Positions 9,352 to 20,790 are shown, numbered from the stretch's first letter. The stretch is DNA of 64,000 nt from Haemonchus contortus (GCA_000469685.2 LS997567.1:26762475-26826474), one strand, 5' to 3'. Numbers and translations are program-made. The notes: generated from the sequence alone by a model not told the origin.

Positions 9352-10771
9352 ACTCTTTTGTTGCGCCTATACTCAAAAAGGAACCTTCGTGGGATCCTAT
9401 AAATTACCGACCTGTTAGTATCACTTCATTGTTTTGTAGGCTGTTTGAGAAAGTCTTGAAGGACCACATAGTCAAGCATTTGTCTGTTAACAAGGTAATT
9501 CCCAATGAGCAGCACGGTTTTGTCAAGGGACGATCAGTTGAGACTAATTTAGTAGAATGTCTTGATGACTGGACGGAAACTTTGGACAAGAACAGGGTTG
9601 TTGCGATGTGATTTACTTTGATTTTGCCAAAGCATTCGATAGAGTCTCACATAAAAAACTGCTTTTCGAATTGGAGTCTCTTAAGTTTCACCCTGTCGTT
9701 ATTGAATCGATCAGAAATTATCTTGAAAGTAGAACGTTTCAGGTGAAAATTGATTAGTCGTTCTCGAGCCCGAGAACCGTAGGAAGTGGGGTTCTACAGG
9801 GAGGTGCATTATCCCCTGTCCTTTTCAACATTTTTACAGCTGAAATTCCGAGCATGCTATGTGAAGTAGGATTAAGACAAAGGTATATGCAGATGATTTG
9901 AAAGTTTACAAATCAATCTTCGGTCAGGATGACTCGAAAGTTCTACAAGAGGCAATTAACAGTTGAATGGTCCAAACAGTGGCAATTGCCATTAGCTCCG
10001 CTAAAAACGGTCTACATGAGACTAATGTCTGGAAGGTCATTAGGGCACTTGTATACTGTTGATGGGGTCTCTCTTACTGCTGTTGAATCGGTTAGAGATC
10101 TAGGTTTCAATTATAATAACAAATTGGATTTTTCGGAGCATATAGCGAAAAGGGTAAAAATGGCTCATACTCACATATTTCAAATCATCAATGGATTATC
10201 TACTACGAATAAAGAAGCATTGCTTCGCGCTTACAAATCATATGTTCGTCCGTTGGTGGTATCTAGTTCTACTGTTTTCAATCCATCAAAAAGAAAGTAT
10301 ATATATGCTTTGGAGAAGGTTCAGAATAATTTCACACGTAAATTGCTAATTCGACTCAATGGTTTCCTCTATGACGAAATACCAAAAGCTGCAGTTGGGA
10401 ATAAGTATCTGGGAATATCAACTCTTCAATCCAGACGTAATATTTTTGACCTTTGTTTAGTTCACAAGATGATACACGGTCTAACTCTTCAATCCAGACG
10501 TAATATTTTTGACCTTTGTTTAGTTCACAAGATGATACACGGTCTATCTCGTTCTGGTTTATGTAACGTTTTCAAATTAATGCCCTCGAGAACAAGAGGA
10601 GGATCCAGCAAGATTTTCCTCAGCCAACCCAAGACAACTTTGCGGGCCAAAAGTTTCTCGTTTAGAGCTGGGAGTCATTATTTAATGCTCTCAAAAAAGG
10701 TACCGTTGAACATATCTTTGGCTCAATTTAAACATCGGGTTGCTAAAATGCTGTTAAGATATGACACATAG
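9352..10771 (+). pseudogene. LINE ORF2, RT domain and C-terminus (3' part)
   Basis: The coding resumes immediately after the target duplication with 'APILKK' and 'NYRPVS', followed by 'EQHGFVKGRS', then after a frameshift near 9608 'YFDFAKAFDRV', 'GVLQGGALSPVLFNIF' and the catalytic box YADDLKVY (YADD at 9886-9897). From 9929 a 280-residue frame covers the thumb and C-terminal region and stops at 10771. It contains a perfect 22-residue tandem duplication (10421-10552). There is a stop after 'VKID' near 9757 and at least one more shift before YADD. Taken with 5158-6583 this is the CR1-like ORF2, inactive. Confidence 0.85.
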
Positions 10772-10925
10772 TAAGAGCGTTTTTATGAGACAGACTACTG
10801 AACCATAAAACTTTCACTTACTACTATAAGATTTTGACATTTGGCTTGACTTTATAGAAATTGTATTAGTTTTCGGTGTTTTGTTGATGTACTTTTCACA
10901 CTTGTGCCTTTTGCACACGTAATAA

Positions 10926-10959
10926 ACCTATAATCTATAACCTATAACCTATAACCTAT
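10926..10959 (+). repeat. 3'-terminal CTATAAC heptamer repeat of the LINE
   Basis: CTATAAT followed by CTATAAC copies and a partial CTATG close the element just after an AATAAA at 10920-10925. A short tandem repeat in place of poly(A) is the usual 3' end of CR1-clade LINEs and probably serves as the RT priming site. Confidence 0.75.
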
Positions 10960-12200
10960 GTGGGTAGGCAGGTAGACGTGGCTGTGGAAGAGATCCGAGT
11001 AGAAGTCGTAGATGAGCTTCTTCATTGCCATTCTTTATGCAGTAACCGTTCCGTCAGTACTACGAAGGAAAATCATCTCGGTCTTGTAATTGGCGAGTCT
11101 TCGTCGAGCTTTGCAAATGCTATTCCGTCGTCGACGGCTTTGTCCATAACTGCTCCATAACTCTTCTCTCTTTCAGATTTTCCTCTATCGCTTCTCTGCA
11201 TAGTTCGGACGTTCGATGATGACTGCCTGTAGCTCGCGCGATTCCACGCTTTCATATCAGCTCGAGAGTTTTCGAAGAGAGTGTTTTCTTGATTTCTTGC
11301 AGACTCTCTGCTTTCCTAGCGCTATGGTGAAGATGTTCGACTAGCCGGTTGTATTCTTTATCGATGTCGTCGATAACGGAATCATCCCATCTACTGGCAA
11401 GGAAAGCGAACTGGGACAGTTGATGTATGTAAGACTCGGGGCTTCGTTGCTCAAACTTTATAGCTCCCTCTCCACGCACTGAAAAACGGAATCTAGCGCA
11501 GAGGAGACGATGGTCTGATCCCGTGTAGAACTTCGGAACAACATCGACGTCAGTCAGGCAAAACCTGCGATTGAAGATGATGTGGTCTATCTCATTATGG
11601 AACTGTGTATCTGGTGACTCCCATGTCCAACGCAAACGAGAGGGCTTCTGGAATTGCGAGTTACCATTGGTGATGTGGATCGACATGATAAACTTCGAAA
11701 GCCTTTCACCCTGCTCATTCTACTCCCTTCCGTGAGTCCCGATGTGAAGCTCTTCAGCCGTTCTTCTGGGGCCAATTTTGGCGTGAAAATCACCGACGAT
11801 GACTCTGGAAGAGGTGTGGTCTTCTCTGTAGAGCCTCTCCAGATTCATATAAAACGCTTTCAACTCTTCTTCTTCGTAGCTTGATGTTGGTGCATAGGCA
11901 ACGAAGATGGTTAGAGCTGGGGTTGAGCCACATCTTCTTAATCGCAAACGTCCGATTAGGGTCGTTAAGCTTTCGCAATCGATGTTCATGGCCAAGCGCG
12001 CATTGACGAGGACACCTACGCCGCCGACGCCTCTGCTGTCGCATGTTCTGAGGGCCAGTTCTTCTCCAGTCTCATATACAGCGTGCAGCGGGCGATGCCT
12101 TCCAGTCTCGGTCAGGCCGATGACGTCGTGCTTGATCTCCCTAGCCCGCATCATCAGGTCTTCTTTACATGCTTTCGACGCAAGCGTCCGTTTTCCTTCA
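10960..12200 (-). pseudogene. RTE-type LINE endonuclease fragment (antisense)
   Basis: Reading on the minus strand from ~12200 downward gives 'DVIGLTET', 'CDSRGVGGVGVLVNA', 'ALTIFVAYAPTS' and 'VIVGDFHAKIG', then 'SLRWTWESP'-like sequence, 'FHNEIDHIIFNRRFCLTDV' and 'FYTGSDHRLLCARFRF'. These are the apurinic-endonuclease motifs of RTE-clade LINEs, where GDFNAK and SDHR are diagnostic. Coding continues in shifted frames past 'SSKTLELI' (11252) to 'YDFYSDLF' near 10990, just before the RT domain. At least three frame changes are needed. It abuts the 3' end of LINE copy 1, so the RTE piece may have been broken by or landed beside that insertion. The family closely resembles RTE proteins I know from hookworm assemblies. 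Confidence 0.85.
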
Positions 12201-14060
12201 TTGCTTTTTGTCGCTTCTTTTGTTTTTTCTTCTCACTTGAGTTGCACGGTTTACTACTTCCCGAACTTGGCAAACTTCGTGACTGTATGGTGAATATGGT
12301 ATTCGCATTATAGCGTCTTTTTTGACGTTTACATAGACTGCCTACGAGCCACCCCTTTTTTGAAGGTGACTAGTCTTCTACGTAGTGACCAAAGAACGTC
12401 AAAAACTGCGTCAGAACCCACCAATTAAGATTCCCATAATTATTGCTGAATCTAGGCGCTGGCAGACAAACGGTCAGATCAGTGTTGAAATTTCCCCGCG
12501 TGTTCAAGAAATTACGTAGGCAGCAAAAGGTTTTTTCACTGCACTTGACCACATAATATGCGCCGTTCGATTATGCAACACACCTTCTGAGTCTAGGGCT
12601 CAATATACTGACGAACTTGCAAAATTTCTCGAACTGCAGATATCTTTGTTTACAGTTGCTTCGCAATAAATAAACTAAACAAACCAACAAATACTAAGCG
12701 AATAAACAACAGCAAGAACTGAATGTGGAATAGGGTAAGCATATAAAACTATTAATGATGAACATAGGTGCAGGAACATTCCTACGCTTTTTTGGGATAA
12801 ACTTCAAACATGCAGAGAGACTCCACATATTCTTACAGATTGAAGATGTAAAAGTCACTGAATTACTAATCAGTTGCTCAACTACCGCTTTTTTGAGTCT
12901 TCTTTTCTGCAGATCTGTTTCTCGTTTCTTCCAGCAGAATGGAACACAAGTCCTAAAAATTTCACAAAATAAGTTATTTATCTAAATAATAAACGCAAAA
13001 ATGAGAATGACGTCGGGTTTATACACTTACGGTAGTCAAACTACATATACTCGTGACATCATGATGTCTTAGTGTAGATGACCTAGATTTGACGCAGCGG
13101 CTGAGCCACTCTTTGGCAAATATCCTGTTAGTGCAAGTTGCCAGATGATAATTTTGAGAAAATTGTCCATCACAACCACTTCAACGGGCGACCTTCCTTC
13201 AAATCCGAATAATCCAATTTCTTCTCCCCGCTTTTTCCGAATGAAGGTCTGAAGGTATAGGAGGCGGGAGGGATTACTTGAGCTCTTGGCGTTGTGAATG
13301 AGGAGCGATTGCTCTCAAAATGAGGGTGGGAGAGTATAAGTACTCAAAAACCATGAGGTACATAATGGATAATGAGATTTCTATCATATACAAGAAAAGA
13401 CTTCTTTGAAATCCTTGATGGTCAAGTGAAAGATATATCGACCTTAATGCACCTTTCCGTACCGCATCTTAGAGTTGTTAAGTCCTTCAAATTATTGATT
13501 TTCGAAATAGCAAGTCACTATGCGATCGAGTGCTTCCACAGCCTTTTTAGCTTGTTCCTATACCGGTTTATGGAGTCCTTTCCTTTAGAGCGCCAGGCAG
13601 GCGTAGTCACTGGAACACGTGTCTGGTCTCTGGACCGTTGACCATCTGACGTTTGTATCCCGAAATGTAGCCGCTGAATGCTAGACTGTGAACCTACGCG
13701 CTTCGGTGCAGGGGAGGAGTTTGAGGCTGAACACCTCGGAGACCTTTTTTCTCCTCAATATACTAGGAAGCAGACACTGTAGGTTGGCGTAAAGTGCCTC
13801 GTCGTACAGTAGCGGTCCAAAGTTTTCGGTGGACACTTTTCCGATTGTAACTTTTTTCCTACTTCATTCCTACTTCATGAGATCACATGAGGTTTAAGTA
13901 TGTTAATCAAAAAGATATCGTGAATACTTGCTGCTACTAAACTGCATTTAGCTATTGTTCGCGTACATTAGTGAGATTTAACTCAAGTTAATAGAAAATA
14001 CAGATAGCGGTGACTTAGGAAAAGCCGCATTATTCAGGAATAGCCACATGTAAAATACCA
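12201..14060. other. Unassigned AT-rich stretch
   Basis: I see no recognisable gene. Short open frames occur on both strands (for example around 12755-12985 and 13372-13641) without familiar motifs. A segment at 13809 beginning CAGTAGCGGTCCAAAGTTTT resembles the outer end of a Tc1-type inverted repeat and could be the left end of the decayed transposon to the right, but I did not find a convincing partner. Confidence 0.4.
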
Positions 14061-14069
14061 AAAACACGA

Positions 14070-14970
14070 TAACTGGTAGAGAAGCCTCGCCTTTCGATGA
14101 CAGCTTCGCAACTGGAAGGCATCGAGTCCATCGGTTTTTGAGTGGTAGACACTGGCATAGCGTTCCACTCCGCTTATAGCGAATTATTCCTCATTGTCTC
14201 TACAGAATTGTTCGGAAAACACCTCTAAGTTTCTTCCCACATGTGCTCTGTAGGATTCAGATGAGTAGCTTGGCCACTCCAGAAGTCTGTTTCACCGTTC
14301 GCCAGAAGCCGCCTTCACAACCATTGAGGTGTGTTATCCTGTTTTCTTATCCTACTGCAGGATCTGTACTGCTGTCATGGGACGCTGCTCCCATGGCAAG
14401 AAGGTATCGACCATCATGTTTCTGTAGGAATTCCCTATAATCGTGCCGTCAATTTTTGAGTTGGCGCCCATTCCGTTCGAAGAAGAGGCCCTATACCCTC
14501 ACACGTGCTTAGTGGGGAGGAGAGTACACTTTGGACTAAACCTTTCCCCAGACGGACGTCATCCCTACCGTATACCATCGCTTCCGCGCTAACTGTACCT
14601 GCTCTCGTCTAAAAAAAGAACTCCACTACAGTCAGTTGGACATCAGCTGAGGTAAAGGCGCGCCATTTCTGCTCTAGCTCTCCTACTTTTTATAATGACG
14701 GCCGGCTCTTCGGTTGGACACCTCTCATAAGTACCAGCAGTGTTCTGGAGTCTTCCTGCAATCCACCGATTAATAATGTTGCCATCGCTACGCTGAACTT
14801 AGCGGCAATGCCAGCCGCAGTTATTCTCTTAGCATTCAAACATAGTCAGATAATCGAAGAAATCGTGTGCTGTGGAGCCTGTAAACCTTGAAACGACCGT
14901 GATTTTCATGCCGAATTCCTACTTGTGTCCTGATGCCTGCCGAATTCCCTCAGTGACTTCTGTCCATCAA
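14070..14970 (-). pseudogene. Decayed Tc1/Tc3-like transposase
   Basis: On the minus strand, pieces of a Tc1-family transposase are readable with many stops and shifts: 'RITAAGIAAKFSV' (helix-turn-helix region, ~14830), 'ADVQLTVVEFFF' (~14640), 'DDVRLGKGL', 'GPLLRTEWAP' (~14480), then 'FWSGQATHLNPTEHMWEE' (~14250; SPDLNPIEH-type motif) and finally 'DSMPSSCEAVIERRGFST' (~14090; the usual C-terminal SMPRRC-VI--GG pattern). Order and spacing match a ~340-residue transposase. No functional frame remains. Confidence 0.7.
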
Positions 14971-15169
14971 TGCATGCCTTGAGCGTACAAGTACTAACGT
15001 CGAGCACAAGTGGGATGCAAAAAATGCAATGCTGATGTCGCAATCAGGAGAAATGCTTCAGTAGTAAAATTTCTGTGCGTAATCACGTGATCCCTAGTTC
15101 TGAAGTCAAAAAGTATAAACTAGTCCGGTTTAAGGTAAGGTTTGACATGTCAAATTTTCCCTGAACCGC

Positions 15170-15577
15170 TTGACTAGAAATAAAAAATTACTATGTAAAG
15201 CGTTTCACCGAACAGTTTTTACCACTGCTGCATGCGTGTTCTCCTGCAGGATTCCAAGCGAAATTTGGAAGAAGGACACCATAACTTTCGCTGATGGTGG
15301 CTCAGATGAGATTCGTATCTCTAATCGATGTGCAACCATAGCACGGTTTGAGCAGTCACACCTTTTGCGCATGAGTGATCTCAATCGAGCCTTTCTACTT
15401 CGTCATCTATACCTTCAAGGGCACAGTTCACAAGAGAGACGGGCGTTAGGAACAATTTTGGGTAATCGATTTGCCGCACGCGGCTGTCGCGGACCACTCA
15501 TTCGCCGTTATTACAGCTCTAGCGTTCTCAATACAGCTCAGTCGATATGCGATCACCAGTTTGGCTATGCACGCTAA
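15170..15577 (+). other. Unrecognised open frame, 135 aa
   Basis: This is one of the longer frames in the window not explained by a recognised transposon. It has a TTCTCCTGCAG at ~15238-15248 that would make a good nematode 3' splice site, after which 110 residues remain open to the TAA at 15575-15577. The composition is ordinary and Arg-rich toward the end ('RRALG', 'PLIRRYYSSS'). I do not recognise the family. It could be a host exon, or a remnant of an element I cannot name. No transcript evidence can be read from sequence. Confidence 0.25.
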
Positions 15578-15769
15578 CGCGCGCAGTATATGTCGACGGC
15601 CACTTATCCACGATGGAGTTATTCAGCGGAATGTTGGATAATCAGAATAAGATAGTTTTCTCTAGATTCGAACGCTGAACTGCTGATAGCATCACGCTCG
15701 ATATATTTGAGCACAGTTATTAGTGGTTGATCATAGCTCCGTTCACCTTAGTGCAAACCTTTCCACAAC

Positions 15770-16560
15770 AAACTTGACCACCCTTCTTTTGACTGCTCCA
15801 AACCATTTTTTCCGCATTCCAGAAAGTTTTTGAAGAGATGAATTTTGGGTCCTAGCCCCGCTTCCACGTGCCAGCTCCGCCCTCTTCGAGGACTTAACTA
15901 CATTTGTTCCAATTCCTCTCACCACTTTTTTCCCGCGTTCTTGAACGTTTCTGAACAAAGTTATGAAATTTTGATCTAAGCCCCGCCCACTTTGGTGCCA
16001 GCCCCACCCACTTCGTTCTTTTACACCTTGACACCTTTTTGCCGCATCCCAGAACGTTTCTGATTAGAGTTGTAAGTTTTTGATCTAAGCCTCGCCCACT
16101 TTGGTGCCAACCCCGCCCACTTTTGAGATTTGACCACATTTGTTCTTTTACACCTTGATACCTTTTTGCCGCATCCCAGAACGTTTCTGAATAGAGTTAT
16201 AAATTTTTGACCTAAGCCCCGCCCACTTTTGAGATTTGACGACATTTGTTCTTTTACACCTTGATACCTTTTTGCCGCATCCCAGAACGTTTCTGAATAG
16301 AGTTATAAATTTTTGACCTAAGCCCCGCCCACTTTGGTGCCTGCCCCGCCCACTTTCGGGATTTGACCATATTTGTTCTTTTACACCTTGATACCTTTTT
16401 GCCGCATCACAGAACGTTTCTGAACGGAGTTATAAATTTTTTATCTAAGTCCCGCCCACTTTGGTGCCAACCCCGCCCACTTTTGGGATTTGACCACATT
16501 TGTCCCATTACCTCTAACCACTTTTTTTCCGCATTCTATAACTTTTCCGAACGAAGTTAC
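15770..16560. repeat. GC-box minisatellite, ~127-bp units
   Basis: At least four clear units, plus more diverged ones at both edges, share the order TTTTACACCTTGATACC, TTTTTGCCGCATCCCAGAACG, TTTCTGAATAGAGTTATAAA, CCGCCCACTTTGGTGCC and TTTGACCACATTTGTTC. The first element of successive units starts at 16019, 16146, 16252 and 16379, giving spacings of 127, 106 and 127 bp. The short unit lacks a 21-bp piece that is internally duplicated in the others (CGCCCAC…CCGCCCAC). Long minus-strand open frames through here are a by-product of the repeat. Short GC boxes (CCGCCCAC) recur dozens of bases apart throughout. Confidence 0.9.
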
Positions 16561-16596
16561 ACTCATTTTTGAAAAATAGCTTTCACCTCAACGCAC

Positions 16597-16619
16597 GCCC
16601 CGCCCCTCGTGGGCGGGGC
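16597..16619. repeat. GC-rich perfect hairpin
   Basis: GCCCCGCCC, a 5-nt loop, then GGGCGGGGC forms a 9-bp perfect stem immediately beyond the minisatellite. Confidence 0.8.
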
Positions 16620-16888
16620 TTCGCTATACTTATGCATGCTCAGCACGCATAAGGCCTTGTTCACTCTTTTTATTTTTTTCCTGGCGTCGACGCCTTCGTT
16701 AAATCGAGTTATGGATCTCTGTGGAAAGTACCGCCCACTGCGAGAACGCTCCGCCCACCGCCGGTAAGTTTCCTTTATTTTGATTGTTGACCCATCCCTC
16801 ACCTTTGCACATTTTTTCCTGGTGTCTGGAATGTTGTGAGACCGAATTAGAGGAATTCGCCCATGATCCCGCCCAATTACGGCGCATG

Positions 16889-16909
16889 CCCCGCCCCTTG
16901 GAGGCGGGG
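16889..16909. repeat. Second GC-rich hairpin
   Basis: CCCCGCC…GGCGGGG forms a 7-bp stem. It sits ~290 bp from the first and has similar flanks (GCGCATGCC here, ACGCACGCC there), so the pair look like related sequences that bracket a unit. Confidence 0.65.
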
Positions 16910-17017
16910 TACCGCTAAGCTCACGTGTGCTTTGTTGCACTTACCCTATGCTCAACTCATTCCAAACTTGACCCGACTTCTCCAGGTGCTTCTTCAAGTT
17001 GTATCGAATTTCCGTAC

Positions 17018-17031
17018 AAACAAACAAACAA

Positions 17032-17063
<32 letters not shown>
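17018..17063. repeat. Compound (ACAA)n(ACAG)n microsatellite
   Basis: Four ACAA-type repeats are followed by about seven ACAG-type repeats. It may be a decayed tail of a retroposon, but no body is recognisable beside it. Confidence 0.9.
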
Positions 17064-18540
17064 AGCGCTTTATATATAGTAAGGATTATTTTATGCATAA
17101 TTCTACTATTAGTATTTTTGTTCTTGTATTTCTTACCTATTGCTGCATCCTGCTACATTCCTTCGCGCGCGACGCCCCTCTCACCGCGACGCGACCACTT
17201 CGTTCCTAATGCACCACACCCCAATTCACGATACTTACGAGGTACTCCTTATAGGTTGTAAGGCGAGAGCGTGATAAAAAATAGTGCATGAGGAAGAAAG
17301 CGAAAAAGTCGGTAGAGTTTGCGAAATCCGAAATTGCCTTTCACTATCGCCATGAATCGAGATTTGTTGTCCGAATTTCCATCATGGATGTTCCTTGTAC
17401 ATGGCGCAGCCTCTACAGCGCCAACCGAATTCGACTCCCATGGATATGGCATACAGATGATACAAACTTTGAGCCCTTACCACGCCCCATCTATGCCGAT
17501 CTTTGAGACCTTACTACGCTCCAATCTAGTAGCTATGACATAACAACATGTAACAGATTCATTCTAGAGGATATCACAGATATTTTTGTGACTGCGCCTT
17601 TAACACGGTGCGTGTTATCTTCAAGATAATGTATAGATCAATGCTGCAACTATTTCCGTAGCGATCTCACGTGCACGAAACAAAGGTGAGCGTCTAAAAA
17701 TATTCGCTCCAAAATAGTCGCTTGAACTTGTAACAAAACAGGAACCGAATAAATAGCATAAGCACATGACAATAGATTATTCTGTTTGGATGAAGAACCT
17801 TTTTCGTCCTAGCTCCTTCTGCTTTGAGTTCCGCACCTTCACGGCATTCCTTGTCTCCTCCTCTTGATCGCGAAAGACTGCGTCTGACTCTATTTACCAG
17901 CTTAGAGCCCATGTTCTTGAGGGTACTCCGTCCTTCTAGAAAAGAACTCGAAGGCATAAACAAAAACATCTTGAACAGGAAAAAACAAAAATCACAATCA
18001 GACCCAGTTCACAGAATTTCACTGAAAAGTTTCTGCTATAATACTTTCGGTCAAAAGTTGCACATCAAGTAGATAAACAAATACATTGACAAGTAGAATG
18101 CCTTAAATGTTGAACTACGTCAAACCCATCAGCCTTACAGTGATGGGCGTGCTAACAAACCTTGTTTTCTGTTATACTGTATTCCTGAGAGGAAACCTCA
18201 CTTCTACTACAATCTGACAATTTTTTTGTGATCTGTATTTTCTAGATTTGCTTTGTTATTATGATTGGATTTACCGCGTGGAAGAGTCTCATAAGCCGGT
18301 TCATGCACTGTGTCACTCTGACTGTTGTTATGCATCGAAATCGAGGGATGTGAGCTGCTCTGGAAGAAGACAAAAATTACGGAAGAAAACTGCATCTTCT
18401 CACTAAACTTGTCAGAAAACGATCAAACAGTGGAAGCACATTGAGCACTTGCCATGAATGTCCTCAAATATTGTCCGGAGCCTGTGATGGTACAACGGGC
18501 TGAGTTGTTTTAACTTGATCGAATGCTTTGAGAAATACGA
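17064..18540. other. Unassigned stretch
   Basis: It contains only short open frames on both strands, none of which I recognise. No repeat structure or RNA gene is apparent. Confidence 0.4.
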
Positions 18541-18549
18541 ACCTATCAC

Positions 18550-18948
18550 CATTATTTTGTAGCAGCCGCGACGTCAGTGGCGAAGCGCCGTCCCTGACGT
18601 TATTGCTATCTCGGCTCATACGTTTTTTTGTTGTGCATTTGTCACTATAGAGAGTGATAGCATAAATCTGTCAAACACTGAATCGTATATAGAGCGGAGA
18701 AGTCTTCCCACTTGTCATGCCAGGCGAGTGACCAGGAATAATCCCGCCACATCGCCGATCTTGAACGCAGGAGCATTTTCTGACCCAGTGGCCGAAGTTG
18801 ATCGGTACAAAGATGTCACTTTATTACCACATGGTGAATTTGTGTAACGCTCAGAAAGTCTTGATTGCGCTAATCGATACATTTCGCGTATTAGACCAAG
18901 AACTCCAATACGCCGAAACCTGAAAAAGCGCAGCGATTTTTTTTGCAA
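18550..18948 (-). pseudogene. Possible BEL/Pao integrase C-terminal fragment (antisense)
   Basis: A 77-residue minus-strand frame ends with 'APAFKIGDVAGLFLV', followed past a stop by 'WQVGRLLRS'. This resembles the integrase C-terminal beta domain of BEL/Pao elements (…KVGDVVLI…PRGxWxxGRI…). The adjoining ~140 bp (18556-18690) are related at nucleotide level, in the same orientation, to 28640-28790. It lies just before the plus-strand BEL/Pao element and is in opposite coding orientation. The assignment is tentative. Confidence 0.35.
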
Positions 18949-19990
18949 ACAATCGCGGCAATTGGCAATGCGGCTCCACTGATTCAGGGTTCAGAAGAGG
19001 AACTTATGGCTACCTTCGAGACCATTCAGAAAGACTATGCCAAAACGAAGCAATCGAAAAGAAAGAATAGTCAGAGGGAATTCAGCTAGTCGAAGGGGAA
19101 CTTTAATCCCATGATACGCTCTCTGAAACTGGAGCTATTCTCATAGCGCTGAAACTCGGCTCGCGGATATAGGGCATGAATGTTCAAAAGTCTCCTCATC
19201 AAGCTTTGATCCGTTTTCCCGTGTGAAAGATAAAATTAGCGAACGAAATTGATTGACAAGAAAGGGAATTGCCAAGAAAATGGATAGATTGTGGGGAATC
19301 GTACTGCTGAACATGAGGCCATCTATGTTCACAGCAAGGAATGCACACGTCAATTCAGTCGGTTGGCTTAGATAAAGAGCTACCACAACAAAGCACAGCA
19401 TTTCCGAGGAAGGCAAAGATTACAGCGCGAAATAGAAAAGCACACTTTACAATAGAAGCGCATAGATCGATCAAACCTCTACGAGTACAAAACCACCATT
19501 CTCAAAAGTCAACAAGTTTCCAGGAATACATGCTGGACGGTGTTCGACTCTGATGTTCACAGAATTTCGAGTCTTACTGTTATGGAAAAGACGGTCACTC
19601 CCAAAGTAAGTTTGACTAGAAGAAGGTCAATACTATCGGAGGAATTGAACTACTTTCACAGAATCATATGTGGATGGTAGACACGTCAGAAAGGAGACAT
19701 GACAATCCATACGTGGTATGAGCTAGTCTCATGAACCGTCTACTCTCTATTCGACATACAACACAGGGTTCATTTTCGCGAGATGAAATTAGTTGGTAAA
19801 AAAAGATGATTTTCATTGGTTACAATATCTCTGACACTCGTGATCGAATGTGGACTGAGACTATACTCAAAATGTTTCTTCGACAAGTAGACGAGGAACT
19901 TTTGGAAGAATTGACAAATGAAGCACCATACTGTGACGAATAAGACTGATGTAATTACAGTTAGACGAAGCCCTCATGTGAAGGAAGAAG

Positions 19991-20230
19991 TTGGAGAATC
20001 GAATGCATGTTTGGAATTTTTGCGAAAGAGCAAGTCATCGATCGCATCGGTGCCGGGAAGTAAAAGATGCAAGCGCGCGAAGAAAAAATTGTAGTGGACA
20101 AGAACTAAAGTTGAAAATGCTAACTAAAAGACCTAGAAGTCAACATCGTAGACGAACCATTTGTGAGTGTTACGGGTGTATCCATCGGCGAGTTCATCTG
20201 CTTGCAAAACAAAGAAGTGCTGAGTCTTAA
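19991..20230 (+). pseudogene. BEL/Pao gag zinc-knuckle region
   Basis: The frame contains 'FCERASHRSHRCREVKD', which keeps the second Cys, the His and the last Cys of the CCHC knuckle used by BEL/Pao gag to bind genomic RNA; the first Cys is replaced (W-N-F-C). A basic stretch follows. Upstream gag sequence (from ~18960) is too decayed to map. Confidence 0.55.
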
Positions 20231-20459
20231 GGAAGTCTCAAGAGAGCAAATGTCATGTGGCACGAATCTCTTTGCAGATGCATCCCACAGAAGAAGAGTG
20301 CATCAACAAAACCGCATAAGACAACCAAAACACTGCGCCACTGTCCCTGTGTTTACGTTGCGTATTTTTTGCATTGCGCCATCGTCAGTGATGAATAAGT
20401 CATCAGCTTCAGAAGAGCTCAGTGTTCCAACAGTAGGAAACAAGTTATATTATTGACGG

Positions 20460-20790
20460 CAGGCCTCGTGTATAATCGCATCTCAAATATAATAAAACAA
20501 GCCCTATTATGCTTCGATATGGGAGCTCGGATCAGCTCGATTAATGGAAATCAGCTAACCGTTTGGCTTTGTCAGTCACCAAAACTCAATAGAGCACCTT
20601 AGGTGGAGTCAGTGGAGCATAGAAGCCTTTGTCCAACCACATCTGTTCTCAAGGCTTATCCAGCTCAAGGACGAGAGATAACACCTCCGATGAAGACAGT
20701 CTACCATAAAGTTAGGTTTAACAGCAACATCTTCTCGACAATTACTCGAATGGAGGAAAACACCAGGTCCCTCACATATATGAATTGATC
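20460..20790 (+). pseudogene. BEL/Pao aspartic protease region
   Basis: 'ALLCFDMGARISSING' near 20500 matches the active-site neighbourhood of retroelement aspartic proteases (usually FD-S/T-GA), here with Met in place of the usual Ser/Thr after the catalytic Asp. Its position between gag and RT is correct for BEL/Pao. Confidence 0.5.

Larger units (their letters stand above)
4400..10959 (+). mobile_element. CR1-like non-LTR retrotransposon (LINE copy 1), interrupted
   Basis: In order the element has ORF1 (4400-5137), an apurinic-type endonuclease (from 5158), an RT domain broken at 6594 and resuming at 9352, an RT C-terminal region to 10771, a short 3' UTR and a terminal heptamer repeat at ~10926-10959. 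ORF1 and ORF2 are only 20 bp apart. A terminal short tandem repeat instead of poly(A) is typical of CR1-clade LINEs. The RT domain contains a frameshift near 9608, an in-frame stop near 9757 and further breaks before the YADD box, so the copy is dead. It hosts the Penelope-like insertion at 6595-9351. The left end is approximate and could lie in 3850-4400. Confidence 0.85.

Noticed and set aside
12755..12985. Possible host exon on either strand
   Set aside because: Short, no motif, and splice-like sequences are expected by chance in AT-rich DNA.
15743..16245. Minus-strand open frames through the GC-box array
   Set aside because: Products are repeats of the minisatellite translation and have no independent support.
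16563..16940. 125-residue minus-strand frame
   Set aside because: It spans the two GC hairpins and repeats 'PPxRGGAC' because the DNA is repeated; no gene features.
17373..17460. tRNA-like B box (GAATTCGACTCCC)
   Set aside because: No A box at the right distance on the same strand.
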